64,000 nucleotides of DNA from Lagopus muta. Its lineage: Eukaryota > Chordata > Aves > Galliformes > Phasianidae. A model generated the notes under the pieces. It ran no database searches. It was not told the DNA's origin and worked only from the letters and a program-made list of their open reading frames with translations. The translations under genes and the position numbers were made by a program. The stretch is taken from the NCBI RefSeq assembly GCF_023343835.1, contig NC_064444.1:12141719-12205718 (forward strand). Direction: 5' to 3'. Positions 51,596 to 63,838 of this stretch are shown piece after piece. Each line of letters opens with the position of its first letter. The first letter of the stretch is position 1.

Positions 51596-53050
51596 GCCCG
51601 GCGCCCCCGCGCGGGGCGCGCTCAGCCTCCGCCGCCCGAGCCCGGAGCCGCCGTGCTCAGTCCCATCTAGAGCGGGACGCGGCGGGGGCCGTCGGGGCCG
51701 GGCCGCCGCGAGGAGCGGCGGGGGGCTCCCCGTGGAGAGGGCCGAGCGCGGTTCGCCGGCTCGCAGCCCGACTGAAGCGGCCGCCGGTGGATGAAGCTCG
51801 TTTAAGATGTGAGGGGTGTTTGCTTGGCTGAGCCGCTTGTACGCATGTGCCCGCCCCCCGCGGAGCCCCGCGAGCTGCCGCAGCCGGCGGGGCGGCCGCG
51901 CTCCTCCCGCCCGGCAGGTACCGGGCGGGGGCGACCGCCGCCCTCGCCTCGTCCGGCGGAGAGAATTCGGCGCCGGGGGCTCCGCCGGGCGTGAGGCTCT
52001 GTGACCGGCCATCCGCCCGGCTGCCGGGGTTTTCCCTTCTGCCGACAGGAGCCCGGGTCGCCTCCCCGGTATGCGGTGGCTCGGGGGAATCCGGGTCCCG
52101 TCCGCCGCCTTTGTCGGGCATCGCGGCGGCTGCGATCGGGGTGGAAAGCAGCCGGTGCCCTCCTCCTCTTTTTCCTCTCGTTCCTCGTGGCGGGGCCCGC
52201 GCGGCGGTAGCCGCCCGTACGGCTGCGTTGTGCCGCCTGGAGCCCGAGCTACGAGTCCATCACACTCTATTGTGCTGCTGTCGTCTGGCAAGCGACAGCT
52301 CAAATGGAGCTATTACTTTCGAGAAGTTAATAAAAAGGCGCACCCAGCCCATCGCTTGCCATCCCCGCGGCGATCCATCACGGCGTGTTAGCTGTAGGGG
52401 AGCTGGCACTCGGGGAATAGCCCGAGGTAGGGCAGTGGCACGGCGGGGCTGGCCGCCGCTGTCGAGGGGACGATTTTTTCAACTTTCCCGTAGGCAGCAC
52501 GGGAATCTCGGCGCAGGAAGGCTTTTCCCCGCGCCGCCGATCGGTGGGGCTGCGGTGTGTTCGGGGTCCCGAATCGCCATACAGGGATGCTCGGGGCCGA
52601 GTGCTCCTCGCGGCGCCTCTATGCGGCTCCCGGCGGCTGGCGGGGGCGGCCGGGGCTCGGAGGCCTCGCAGGGGCGATGTGGAACCCATCCGACTGACAA
52701 CAATAGATGCAGAACTGCAACTTGCAGCTCCGGCTGCGCGAGCGAGAGGGCCGCTCTCGAACGTGGTTGTAAGATGGGAAGCTGATTCCCTCGTGGTTTG
52801 GTGCTTTGTGTTTGAATGAGTTCTTCCTACGACGCTCAAAGGTCAGCATATCCTGTTAGAAAAGGTCACTCTGTTCCAGCTTAGCACTTAAACGGTTCGG
52901 GCTCTTCGAGTCGGCGCGATTGCCAGCTCCGGTGGGCGGCGGGAGGCACCGGGGTGGGGGGTGCGGGGGCCCTTGTTCCTCCCAGCGCCGGCCCGAAGGG
53001 GCAGCTGAGACCTGTAAACAAAGGGCCGGAGCTTTCTGGGCATTAGAGAT

Positions 53051-54658
53051 CCATTTCAGCGTTCTAAGAAGCTTGATGAAGTATTAAGCTCAGTGCTGTT
53101 GCAAAATCCCAAGTTACATAATTATATTATTCCGCTTACTCGAATTGTCCTTTCAATTTCAAGCAGAGATGATCCAGTTGCTCCTCAAAGGGTTGTTTTC
53201 CCATGAATTGCTAAATAGCTGCTGCATTCCAGCAATGGATAAAGCGATGTCTTTGTACCCACTTCATAACTGTGTGTTTTTATAGTGGTATGATGAAACG
53301 GCAAACTCCACAGCGAACATTCCTGTATGAAGATATATCCTCATTAGGTGGATCTGCTTTGTATTTTTCTTCTCTGCTCAAAGAAATGTTTGCCGTAGCA
53401 ACCCTAGCAAATGCTTAACAGAGCAATAATTTCTACCATTTCTGTGCAGCATGCACAGTTCTTTATCCTCTCTGCAGCACATGAGCACAAAATGAAAACG
53501 GATGGTGCTGCTGTGCAGACTGCTGGGAGCTGGGGTTGCTTTTGTTTGGAATGCACAGTGGAGCTGAGGGCAAAATCTGGCTCAGGTATTTTTATTACTC
53601 ACGATACAAGAGAGAAGTAGTGTGATTCTCAAGCTGCAAGCTGAATGTGCATTCAAGGAAGTGATTTGTAGTCAATTATTGCACAGAAAAGAAATAGGAG
53701 GAAAAATAGAAATGTCTCATGCTCAGGACACATTGGCGGTAGCTGCAAAGAACCACTCTGCTACAGTGCATTTAACTGAAAGTTCCACTTCCAGTTTGTC
53801 CATTAGGAGGTTACACAGAGCTGTTACACACTTGGGGAGTGCAGTATTGCCTTCTCTTATCCCAGGGCTGCATCAAGCTGTCAGTGTGGGAGACATGGCT
53901 ATAAGCATTAGCTCGAGAGTTTGGGCACATTCTGCCATCATTTACTGCTGCTTTCAGTAGAATTCCTTATCTGGACATCCCTGTTTCTTTGTCTTGTTAC
54001 AGTTCTCATTATAGGTGGTGCTTTCAATTATTATATAGTGAATTAGTGACAGGTCAGAGAAACTTTCAGTTCCCATTTTCTGAGCCTGCAGGATGCTGGC
54101 TTCCAGGGAAGAAAATGTTGTGCCATCAGGTCAGATTGGCACTAAGCTTCAGTTAATTAAACGTGAGTTTTGGAGTGAACAAAGATTGAAAACTGCTTTG
54201 GGATGACCGGTTGTGTATTCTGCTGCTCTACTGAGTTGTCATTATTTCTGAGCAGGAGCAGTTCATGCGAGGCAATGAGGCCACTCATTCTGGTATAGTT
54301 AATAGCTGCCTGAATAAGGCTTACATTTCCACATTTCCATTATTAGAACTGATTCCGATTCTTTTCAAGTTCTTCCTTCCTTAAAACTTTTAAATTACTC
54401 TTTTTCCTAGAAGCTTAAATTTTAATATTGCCTCACGAATTTGCCTCTACTCCCTGGTAGCAGATTGCACATCACAAGCAGCCTTCCCCAGCAGTCAGGT
54501 TTTGGCTTTGTTTGGGGTCACCTGTGTATTGTTTTTAAAAGAGTTTGCAAAAATACAGATGCTAAAAGTGAATTGTTATGAAAAGAAGTTCGGATTAACA
54601 TTTTAACTGTTCTGTTACTTACGTTTGTCAGTAGGATTAAGTGCTTTTGGTAATTTTA
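53051..54658. other. intergenic between ITFG1 and NETO2, nothing recognised
   Basis: Returns to AT-rich base composition past the CpG island. No gene or repeat was recognised. Distal promoter elements of NETO2 could lie here. Confidence 0.6.
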
Positions 54659-55125
54659 TACAAGGTCTGCTACATAAGTAATACCTCCTGTTTTGTTATG
54701 TTGGTGTACGGCAGCAGAGGCTGAACCTTCCCAACAATATTCCACTACGTGTTGCTGCCGTGTGACAGATGGCAGCAGAGGGGCAGTCTGACAGAATGGT
54801 GTCTGACGTGGAGATGCATATGAAGCAAAGGAGCCTCACTGAAATTCTCCATGTTGAAAAAATGGCACCCACTGACATTCATTGACTCTGGTGGAATGTT
54901 TAAGGAGACCAAAGTGTGGGTGTGAGGCAGTGGGAGGTGTGTTTTACCAGTGATGACCAAGACAGTGGACAACTTTTACAAGCACAGCATGCAGGCTCTT
55001 CTTCATGGCTGGTGAAAATGCATAGTGAAGGTGATGACTGTGTTAAACAACGATGTTTTATAGCTGAGAATTTGCTCAAACTGTGTTATTGTGCTCTTTG
55101 TGCTCATTACTTTAGGAGCAACCTA
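54659..55125 (-). mobile_element. mariner-like DNA transposon remnant, copy B
   Basis: Ends GGTCTGCTACATAAGTAATA and (reversed) TAGGTTGCTCCTAAAGTAAT are imperfect inverted repeats. The inside reads, in reverse complement, like the element at 9233-9768, including the shared stretches AATGTCAGTGGGTGC and GTCAGACTGCCCCTCTGCTG. It is therefore the same family in opposite orientation. No intact transposase remains. Confidence 0.66.
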
Positions 55126-55674
55126 TGTATAATTTTTAATTAGAAAAATGATGGAAAATGAAGGACCTCTTATTGTGGTCATATCATATGTAATCATACA
55201 TGAACACATAACCGACTTCTGTTATTTACTACTGAGAAAGAAGAATAGTGCAAACTTTCTAATAATCTGTTAAGAATACTGATTGTCTTCAGAAAGTTTC
55301 CTGCACATTTTTGTATTTGCTACATAATACTATTAGATCAGAGTATTAGAGAGATTTGTGGATATATTCTATCTCAAATCATGCAATAAGGTTAGCATCT
55401 TCTTGTTGTTGTTTTTGTTTTGTTTTGTTTTTTAAGGTATCAGACAAGGGATTTCATTATTCACCGAAAACAGGAGTTGATTATAATAACTGTACTGCAT
55501 GGCTGATACTTTCTAAGTGGCAGCGGCAGCCCGTATCACCAGAGCCTCAATACAAAATTCCAGTTGCCAAAATCAGGGGGAAGAAATAATAGAACGGCTA
55601 CTGAAACAGCACAGCAGCCTAAAGAAATACAGCTCAATTTCTTGATGTTAGTCTGTTTTTGATCAAAATATCTA
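55126..55674. other. intergenic, T/G-rich simple tract
   Basis: Contains a (TTG/TTTTG)n tract at about 55401-55432. Otherwise unassigned. Confidence 0.6.
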
Positions 55675-56010
55675 TCATAGAATTATCAGAGAACTGTTTG
55701 AGTTGGAACAGATCTTTAAAGGTCATCTAGTCCAACTCTCCTGCACTGAACGGGGACACCTACAGCGAGGCAGGTTGCTCAGAGCCTGGTCCAGCCTGAC
55801 CTCAAACATCTCCAGGAACAGGCACCTACCACCTCTCTCAGCAACACATTGCAGTGCTTCGCCACACTTATTCTAAAAAACCTTTTCCTCCAATCTAAAT
55901 CTCCCCTCTTTCAGTTTGAAACCATTTCCCCTTTATCACAACAGACCCTGCCAAAGAGTTCATCCTCAGCTTTTTTACACCCCACTTTAGGTTTTTACAC
56001 TGCTTCAACA
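55675..56010 (-). mobile_element. CR1 LINE fragment (3' end)
   Basis: Plus-strand sequence such as TCATCTAGTCCAACTCTCC, GGTTGCTCAGAGCCTGGTCC and CAGTTTGAAACCATTTCCCC is the reverse complement of the well-known 3' region of chicken CR1 retrotransposons. The element is therefore on the minus strand, with its 3' end near 55675 and 5' truncation near 56010. It is diverged, with no intact reading frame, as is normal for CR1 copies. Confidence 0.88.
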
Positions 56011-58089
56011 AAACTAAGCTCTGATGACTGTACACTAATGCAGTAGAAACTTACAGGGTTGAATTGTTCTCTTCTATGTAAATGGCATTTGTCTGAAAGG
56101 AGTTACAGGAGTCCTGAATTGACTCAGTGCTTTTATAATGATTACTTTAATTAGTTGTAGCAAATCTTTTTAGAGCAGCTTTCTGTTACTAAGGATGGCC
56201 ACATGATCATTGGAGAGATATCACACTATATAGAATATGCCTATTAATCTGCAGCAGAAGAGTTGGTTCTTTTGTTGGGGATTATACTGCATTAATGATA
56301 AATTTAGTAGGAAGATTCAGTCTTAAAGCTTCTCATGGAAAATGAGAACAAAGCAGGCTGGTATTTCAACAGCCATCTGTCAGTTGGCATGTCAACAGTA
56401 TTTTTATATAGGTGAGATTTCACACTGAAGAAGCCTTCCAATAGCATTTCTTACCAGGGCTGTATTATGGTGGATGCATTTTGAAAATGTATGCAGTTAA
56501 AGCTGTTTCTCAGTTCTCAGCTACACTGAAGATTACCTGGAAACACACGTTCTAATGAACGTTGCTTTCTAAAACTTACTGATAGAAGGGTAACAACCTT
56601 AACAATACAAATTTTTGATGTCCATGAAAGTCAAATATGATGTGAAACGTTTGACAAGAGGTTTAACACCATTTAATGCCTTAATTCAGAATAGTATGCA
56701 TCGGTGTTATAAGCCAAGCTGTGAATAGTCACAACCTGTCACAGTTTATTATAAGAAAGCTATTAAAGCTCCAAGAAAGTATTGTACATGAAGTGGTGTA
56801 AGAATGCACTACTGAGCATGCAAACCACCTTAAAGCACGAGATGCTGAGTTCATTGCTTCGTTAACTGGGTAACAGCTTAAATGTCAGCATGAGGTTATT
56901 TCATTCCTAATTATTTTTTCCAAAAAACATAAGGAGGCTAATGTATGTTTATTATATTGCGATAGAGGGCTGCAGATGACTTTGGAGCCACAGTGGCATT
57001 ATGCATTTAGCCTTATTCTCCAACCATCCGAAAAACACAGAGATCACATTAGATTGTGCTTCCTCTTGATTATGAAACCTGTTATTACTTTTGCTGATGG
57101 GAGAGAATTCTAGCAGTGGGGTTTAAAAAGTACAATACCCCGAAGGGTTTATCTGAATAATCTACCTTTCCACACTACTCTAAGAGAAATATTAAAGGTG
57201 TGTATTAAAGAAATACGCTTTCCTGAAAACTAAGGGAAATGTAATTTGAAAGTCTGCTTTGTGAGAATCGGATCAGTTCAAATTACAAGTATCTTGTAAA
57301 AACTACAGAACTTAGTAGCTTTTCAGTACCTTTCAGATTTTTGACTTGGAGCTGCTGTTACAGTGGGTCCCTTCAGCACTGCTGTGGTAACAAATAGCTT
57401 GAACAGCACTTCAGGGAGGACTGAATCAGTTCAAGCTTTGTACCTGCTCTCCCTTTACTCTTCCTGTATTGACACATGTATGTAAGGTTACAGGACAGGT
57501 GCCCGGGTGGAGGAGATAAGAGTTCTCACTGGCCACTATCTCTACTGAGGTGACTGCCTGTAAGAACAACACTTTTTAGTTTGATGATAAAGTGTATTCT
57601 ATATATCAAATGGGATTTATTAGGAATGCCAGCTGACAGCTTTAAATGTACAATAAATCATGTAAACTCACTGAGAATATAGGAACAACTATTAAATGCA
57701 AGCATGATTATTTTTAGAGACTATGTCAGGAATTAAATTATATCGAGCAAGGGTAACATTATCACCATCTATATAGAATTGAGCCCTTCTGCTTCTGTAG
57801 TTATTACAGCCTCATGATATTTAGGCACTGCTTACTCTGAGTGTCCTATGCTATTTAATCTCTGTACATTTCATCCATTAATCATGAATTCTAGGGCGTC
57901 AATCCTCATTCTCCTTCCCCTCCAGAATTCTTCTTCTCATGTCTTTAAAAAAGCCTGAGCACCAGCCAAATACAAAGCCCCCCACCCTTTTTATAAGAGC
58001 AGAACCCACAGAAGTTATTTTCATGTCGTTAGGCCTTTCTAAAAGACCTAAGGTTATGGTATAATTACAAAAGCACTTTGTGTCACACT
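56011..58089. other. intergenic downstream of ITFG1, nothing recognised
   Basis: AT-rich sequence between the CR1 fragment and the probable ITFG1 3' UTR. No coding exon or repeat family was identified. A longer ITFG1 3' UTR could reach into this part. Confidence 0.6.
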
Positions 58090-58771
58090 GATACATTTTA
58101 TTACTTCAGTTCTTTTTAATGTGCCATCATCTTTGTAGAACTAACGTATAAATACCGCATCTATCCCACAAGTACTGAACTACCATCAACACTGAAGGTT
58201 TCTTTGAGTTTCCCAAGTCCCAAATTCTTTAGCAATTGCACATATGAACTTAAACAATGAGAAATACAGAATACTTTCAGTTAAGCAATCAATTAATGAT
58301 TATATCATCTGAGAAATTGCTCAAGATTAATTTTCAGAAATGCAGTTTACTTTGCAGGAATGTGTAAATAACAATACCAATGTCAGTGGTACAAAGTATT
58401 CTGCTCACTAAAATACTAACCTTTATTTACACAGCTTTCTATCAAATATATTACTAAAGAGCTGGTGGTATGTAAACAACGGTACATGCAAAATTATCCC
58501 TTTTACTATGAAAAATTAATGTACACTTCTGTTAAATAAAGACCAAATGCTATTATATACAGGCTTTTTTTGTTTTTGTTTTAGTTTTTTTCTGGAAGGC
58601 CTTAAGAGACATTCAGGTCTATTTTTAATATGTTCCAAATAAATACCAAATAATGCAACATTTACAAATAGCACACCAGCAGTATTTTCCATAGTAATCA
58701 TTTTACAAATCAGAATTTAGTATTTCAATTAAGCAAACGAATAGCAGCTCCTCCATAAATATTAAGGCATG
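58090..58771 (-). other. ITFG1: probable ITFG1 3' UTR
   Basis: AT-rich sequence after the ITFG1 stop without other coding signal. AATAAA hexamers on the minus strand lie at 58427-58422 and 58102-58097, giving possible UTRs of about 0.35 or 0.7 kb. The end is not certain. Confidence 0.35.
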
Positions 58772-58831
58772 TCACATAGCATCAAAATGGAACCGATGAG
58801 CTTCCTGTCGCTTCTCTCTGTCATCTGCTTT
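58772..58831 (-). CDS. ITFG1: ITFG1 last coding exon (cytoplasmic tail and stop)
   Basis: A 60-nt coding part with acceptor ..TATTTTTCAG, encoding 19 residues, KADDREKRQEAHRFHFDAM, then TGA at 58774-58772. Phase 0 matches the donor of the preceding exon. The highly charged short tail fits the end of ITFG1. Confidence 0.92.
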   Translation of the reverse strand, partial: KADDREKRQEAHRFHFDAM

Positions 58832-61800
58832 CTGAAAAATAAAATAAAAGCAGTTTGTGGGATTCAGAGCAATGCTGTTACAGAAACGTGTTGTCAAATG
58901 TCAGAGAACGGTTCATTTTTTTTCCCAAGCCATTCATCTGACAAAAGGCAAAAAGCTTAGTAAAACCTCAATAATTAGCTTTCAAATGATGTCAGTTTGT
59001 AATAGCAATAATCGACTCAAAATTGGCTTCTGCTGTTAATACTCAGCTGTTTTAGCATTTATGACCCATTATTTTCTCTTGTTCTAATAATGCTTTTATG
59101 AGAGGAATATTTCAAAACCGAAGGACGGTTCCTGGTGTGTACGTATTTAGCCTAATACAAGATAAAATCACTTTGGATTAACTGTAAATGTTGTCATCTA
59201 CATTACACTTAAAATTAGATTTTTTAAATTGAAATGTTAAATACAAATTCAGACAAAGACAGCAGTCCAACTAACAATTAACAGCACCAAGTAGGCTAAA
59301 AAAAAGAGGACTGTTCCATGTTTTTGTGTTCAGAAAATGTGAGAGGATGTATTTCCCCACTTATTGATGTGGAACACACATTGATCTGCTGAAAGAGCAG
59401 CTTGGATTGTGCTTGGAGAAGAGACGCACAGCGAAACGGCACCTAGAACCCATGGAAGGTGCTATAGCACGTGCTCTCCCCCCTGCCTCCCCTGTGTTTG
59501 AAAGCAGTGACAGAAGAGGAGAGCTCCTCTCTCAGGAGCTTGGAGTGCACAGCAAACCTTTAGAGCAACCGGTGTTTTTCTCATGACAGACAGTCCCTAT
59601 AAATCCCAGTATAAGAAAATGCAGCAAAACAAATGTAAATGCTTTTTTTGGTGAATGAGTAAAATGAAGATAAGCCTTTACAGTATGCTGTTGTGTGGGC
59701 ATTCAGATTTGTACCCAAGTTGATACATATACATGATGATTTTGGTAGAAAGCAGTGCATGTGTTCTGCCATTAAAGTTCGTCATCTGCTCTGGCTCAAG
59801 GCCAGAGATTTCCTCATCACACACTGTTTATGTATGACAGTGATTCCAGTGGGCTAACTGTGGATTTTACTGCGTTCTGTGGCAGCAGTCGAGCTGTCAT
59901 CTAACTATTGCATTTTATGGCATTTTGTGGCAGCAGCATGGCTGTCAGTGAGGTTTAAGGTACATCTGCCTGGCTTTTTGGCAGGGTCTTTATCAATGCC
60001 AGTAGTATTCTGAATGTCAAAAATGGGGTGGGAAAAGGGGAGTGGCATACTTTGCTAAATTAAAATGCTTGTCACATTCCACAGTGCTATGCAGGCTCAC
60101 TTAGAAAGCAATTTTCACTCCATTTCTTGTCTGCTTCATGAAAAAAATACGACTTCAAAATTTGTCGGTAACTGACATTGTGATGAACTCATCAAAACTT
60201 CCCTAGCAAGGATTATCATCAATGCCTGGTGTTCACCTGACTAGTCCCAAGTTCACAAAGCAAATTAAAAAGAATCAAAATACAGGAAATGTGGCAGACT
60301 ATACTGTTATAAGATGAAATAACGGCTTCAATTCTTCCTCAGCTTCTCTTTTATCTGATGTATCAAAAGTAAACACTAATAACTCAAAGCCATTCATTTT
60401 TTTGTAATGGATCAAAAATGTCTAAGGAATGCCAGAGCAACATAGTATCCCCAAATACTACAGTTATTTAAACAGCACAATAACGGCTGGCAGCTGAATG
60501 CCTAAGAACTATTGCAGACAAAGGACTTCTGCTGCTCCTTATCTGCAGAGGTCAAAGTACATGCTTTCTTTTAACTGCTGAGTAAAGCATGGCAGCTTAC
60601 ATACAGATACATCCTCAGGGGAAAAAGGAGAGATTGCAGCTGCCAGTGCATTTCCCCTTTCTTTCTTTGTGATAGGTACTCTAGAAGTCTGCAGGGAAAA
60701 CAGCATTGAGGCAGAACAGTATTCTCATGAAAGGATTACTGGAAGAGGCAGAAAACAGTCCCAGTCATGCCACTGGCTCACAATACTGCCTTGGTCAGGA
60801 CTTTCACTTGTTCTGTACCTCAACCACTTTTTTCTAAAACTGGGAAGGTAAAAATCAATGGGAAGGGCATTTGAAAATTAAAGGAATTAACAACTGTTTA
60901 CACAGTGATCTAAAAATACACAATTTAACCAAATATGTGTGCCTATTTTGTGCAAGGTGCAGGCTGTTGCAAAGGAGTTTAACACATGACCAACACCACT
61001 TTATTCACACACGCTTAATGAAGGGGGCTTGAAATGGCTCAGAAAGCACCCACTCCAGGTTGAGTGCTTCTTTATATTGAAATAAAGAAATTTTTGTTAG
61101 CAAAGAAAGCTTTAAACATTGTTGTTGAATCTCAGTTTCTCCAGATGGAATTATACATAGTCCTTCACAACACAGAGACCAAACATTTTTTTTTACTCCT
61201 GTTGCTTTAGACGTATTGGAGACAGAGTTAAAGCCAGGCAGTGACAGTCCAAGCTATCACTTAGTAATGCTTTCCTGGTACATTAGGACACGTTAAGGGC
61301 AGTCATCACAACATTTGTATTTCCTTGCTGTGTGTGTTGCGTTCCCAGCATCACTGTGATTTGGAGACCATATTTAACATTGTGAAGAGTGGAGAATGAC
61401 AGACAAGTAACATTTAAATACGAAGCATGCGCAAAGCCTATCTGAATGTTTAACAAGGTCATTTTATTTTCACAAGCACAAAATAACAAACAGTTCTACC
61501 ATGTCAAAATGTGCAGTAATTGTATTTGACAGCTAAGATTATGGTTTGGGTATGCAGTAGCATTTATTGGCAATCCTGCCAGTTGGATATGATTGCGAAC
61601 TGCATAGTTAAGAAAAATGGGAATGCATTTCTTTTGTGACATGAAAGGCCCCTTTCAAAATGCTTCTTCAAATCAATAGATTTCTACACACTGCATGTAT
61701 AATTCAGACACATAGAGCAAAGCAGCCAATATGCACACAATTGTCTCCCTATACACTCTTGAATGCTAATGTGAATGCAATCAGCAAAGATAGTTACAGA

Positions 61801-63442
61801 AAAAAGAAATGTTTTTCCTCTTTTTTAGATTACCAGCAACTCAAACTAAGTAAATTGAATTTATGTTCCCTTTTTCTAATATTGTACTTCTAAAAACTGC
61901 AACGTAGAAAGCTTAGATATGAACCAAAAACTTCTCATTTTGTTGGCAATAACAGTTTAATGGCAAAAGCTTATCAATCCTTTCTTCATTTCCCTTTTCA
62001 AGTGCCTTCAAGCTTAAGTAGAAACAATGCCAATTTTTAAGCTTGCAATAAATACCAAATTAATGACAAATCCACACCTTTAGGGAATTAATGCAGTCTG
62101 TGTCAGAAATTATATAAAGCTGCTCAAAGATGTACAAGCCTATAAGATATAAGGAAATGTTAAATAGCATAGAAAATACAGAAAAATACAGCTAATTAAA
62201 CTTACCTTTTCTTGCCAGTGTAATATGCCAATTATTGCCAGGATAAAAACACAGACACCAATTAAGGCTATAGCTGTTAGCAGCACTATGTTACTCGGGG
62301 TCAGATACAGCTTGGCACTCCAGCTGCACAAAAGAGGAAAATCCAAGGAAATATTAATACCCTTAATTAGGAAGTAGAAAACATTTCACTTACGAAGATC
62401 AAAATAACTTGCTAGTATTGAGATAAGTAGCAGCCTGGTCCATAAAAACCCAGTGGCTGTACTTGGAGACTGGAGCTTAATGGTGTTTACTTGGAAATGC
62501 ATAACAATTATTTTCAAGCATTGCCATTGAAATTGAGCTTATTTATCCAGGAATGCTATGAGCATCCTCAGAGACTGACTTTTATACTAGTTGTAGGCAG
62601 CAGAACCAGTTGGCTATGGCAGAAAAATACTGGAAAGCAACGAAACAAGGCACTTGAAGGACTTCTGGAAGGCATCCCTAGAATGTTGTGGGGTTCCAAG
62701 GCTCAGTAACACTCTTTTTATCCTTCAGACTTCTTGTCATGGGAAAGCTATCAGCATGATCCTTTATACTGAGGCAGTACCAAGTCCTCACAGGAAACTG
62801 CATATTTATATTAAAAGGAATTATAAATTAAGAAGTGTTTTTTAGGAAATCTTAATTCTTTTGGAATTCTATTCACCACAGTTCAGTGGCCATAAACTTG
62901 CTCTCTAAAAAAAGCAGAAATAGCTTATGGATGACTGAGAAAATTCTTCATAATGCATACCTTTAAATACCTTAACACTGCAACTAAATGTTCTCCATCT
63001 GCCAGATGTTATTCCTGTGGTTGTTAATTAGTAACTCAAGTGGCACATCACTTCTCAACTGTTATTTGTTCTGTAGTACTCTGTAAAATTAGCTGCTGAA
63101 ACTGATGTCAGAATCATTCCTGCATGATAAATGCAGCTGACCTCACTAGTAGATCAAGCGGCAAAACGCAGCTGTAATGCGACCAATGTTTTCTCTAACA
63201 GCAACGACAGAAACATGCTTCATTTCTGAGACAAACATTTTAATTTCCAAATGAATTCAATGTTGAAAAGCTTATGTAAGTAACTCCTTCACCTTTACTT
63301 AAGGGAAAATATTCATACCTGTGGCAATAGATAGCGTGATCAGAAGGGCTAAACTGAAGCTTTTATGTACAACTGGGCAGAAATTGCATGTTTGGTGAAA
63401 CCAAAATGCTTGCTTCAATCATTACCATGCTTACAATTTGTA

Positions 63443-63473
<31 letters not shown>

Positions 63474-63838
63474 AAAGCTGGTAAACCCAGCAAATATGTT
63501 ATTATTTACAGGAGTTCAGCTGGTAATAGATTTCAACTGCTTATGGTTACTACATAAAATTGTATGTAAATACTCAAATATATTCTGTCCAGTCATAGTG
63601 GCAACAACAGTACCAGAACTGAGTCCCTCTCCTTCATTGCTTTTAGACCCACTTTCTACACAACTTAAAAGAAAAAAGGAGAAGAAAAAAGAACACAGAT
63701 TTTAAATTAGGCATTATGTAATTTTGTGATGTGCAATTCAGAATAAAGAAATTACCTTCGAGGAACATTATGAGGATATGGGATGACTATAAGCTGGGAA
63801 TTTGGTATGATAGCTGTCCATTCTTGTTTCCTTATGGA
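58772..63838 (-). CDS. ITFG1: ITFG1, T-cell immunomodulatory protein (3' part, last three coding exons)
   Basis: ITFG1 (also TIP, LNKN-1) is a type I membrane protein with FG-GAP/integrin-alpha-like repeats in its ectodomain. Only its C-terminal 86 residues are in the window. Minus-strand exons 63838-63756, 62323-62206 and 58831-58772 join in one frame with matching phases. They encode a juxtamembrane segment (SIRKQEWTAIIPNSQ.., ..IPYPHNVPR), one transmembrane helix (core NIVLLTAIALIGVCVFILAI) and a charged tail (KADDREKRQEAHRFHFDAM) followed by TGA. The N-terminal repeats lie beyond the right edge. The symbol is given from recognition of the C-terminal sequence and from its position beside NETO2, as on human 16q12.1. 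Confidence 0.92.
58832..62205 (-). other. ITFG1 last intron
   Basis: A 3.4-kb intron, GTAAGT to CAG, of unique AT-rich sequence. It holds an imperfect local duplication around 59875-59955 (two copies of a ..TGTGGCAGCAG..GCTGTCA.. segment about 50 nt apart). No other feature was recognised. Confidence 0.8.
62206..62323 (-). CDS. ITFG1: ITFG1 penultimate coding exon (transmembrane helix)
   Basis: A 118-nt exon with acceptor ..CTTTTGTGCAG and a strong donor GTAAGT. It completes the split Ser codon and then encodes 39 residues. WSAKLYLTPSN leads into about 21 hydrophobic residues, ending HWQEK. The in-frame Met just upstream of the acceptor is intronic. Confidence 0.93.
62324..63755 (-). other. 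ITFG1 intron between the last two membrane-proximal exons
   Basis: A 1.4-kb intron, GTAATT to CAG, AT-rich, with an A-rich tandem repeat at 63442-63477. No other feature was recognised. Confidence 0.8.
63442..63479 (+). repeat. A-rich tandem repeat, (A10-11 GC)x3
   Basis: Three copies of a 12-13 base unit made of ten or eleven A's followed by GC, within an ITFG1 intron. Confidence 0.8.
63756..63838 (-). CDS. ITFG1: ITFG1 antepenultimate... third-from-last coding exon (juxtamembrane ectodomain)
   Basis: An 83-nt exon with acceptor ..TTACTTTCAG and donor GTAATT. It encodes 27 residues plus two bases of a split Ser codon (AG|C), starting SIRKQEW and ending NVPR. It is too short to appear as an ORF and was found by its frame match to the following transmembrane exon. 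Confidence 0.9.

Larger units (their letters stand above)
51060..53050 (-). promoter_or_regulatory. NETO2: CpG island and presumed NETO2 promoter / 5' UTR
   Basis: About 2 kb of very GC-rich sequence packed with CpG in an otherwise AT-rich, CpG-poor window. It covers the NETO2 start codon at 51462, so the 5' UTR and transcription start should lie in the higher-numbered part. GC boxes (GGGCGG or its complement) occur near 51295, 51585, 51920 and 52935. No clear TATA box was found for the minus strand. Long ORFs on both strands here are by-products of GC richness. A divergent plus-strand transcript from the island is possible but not shown. Confidence 0.85.

Noticed and set aside
52315-52345. 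TATA-like TTAATAAAAAGG on the plus strand in the CpG island
   Set aside because: It is on the wrong strand for NETO2, and there is no recognised plus-strand gene downstream of it.
51042-52839. Many long ORFs (up to 312 codons) on both strands
   Set aside because: They lie in the CpG island, where stops are rare. They overlap each other in several frames and have Arg/Ala/Pro/Gly-rich low-complexity composition without domains.
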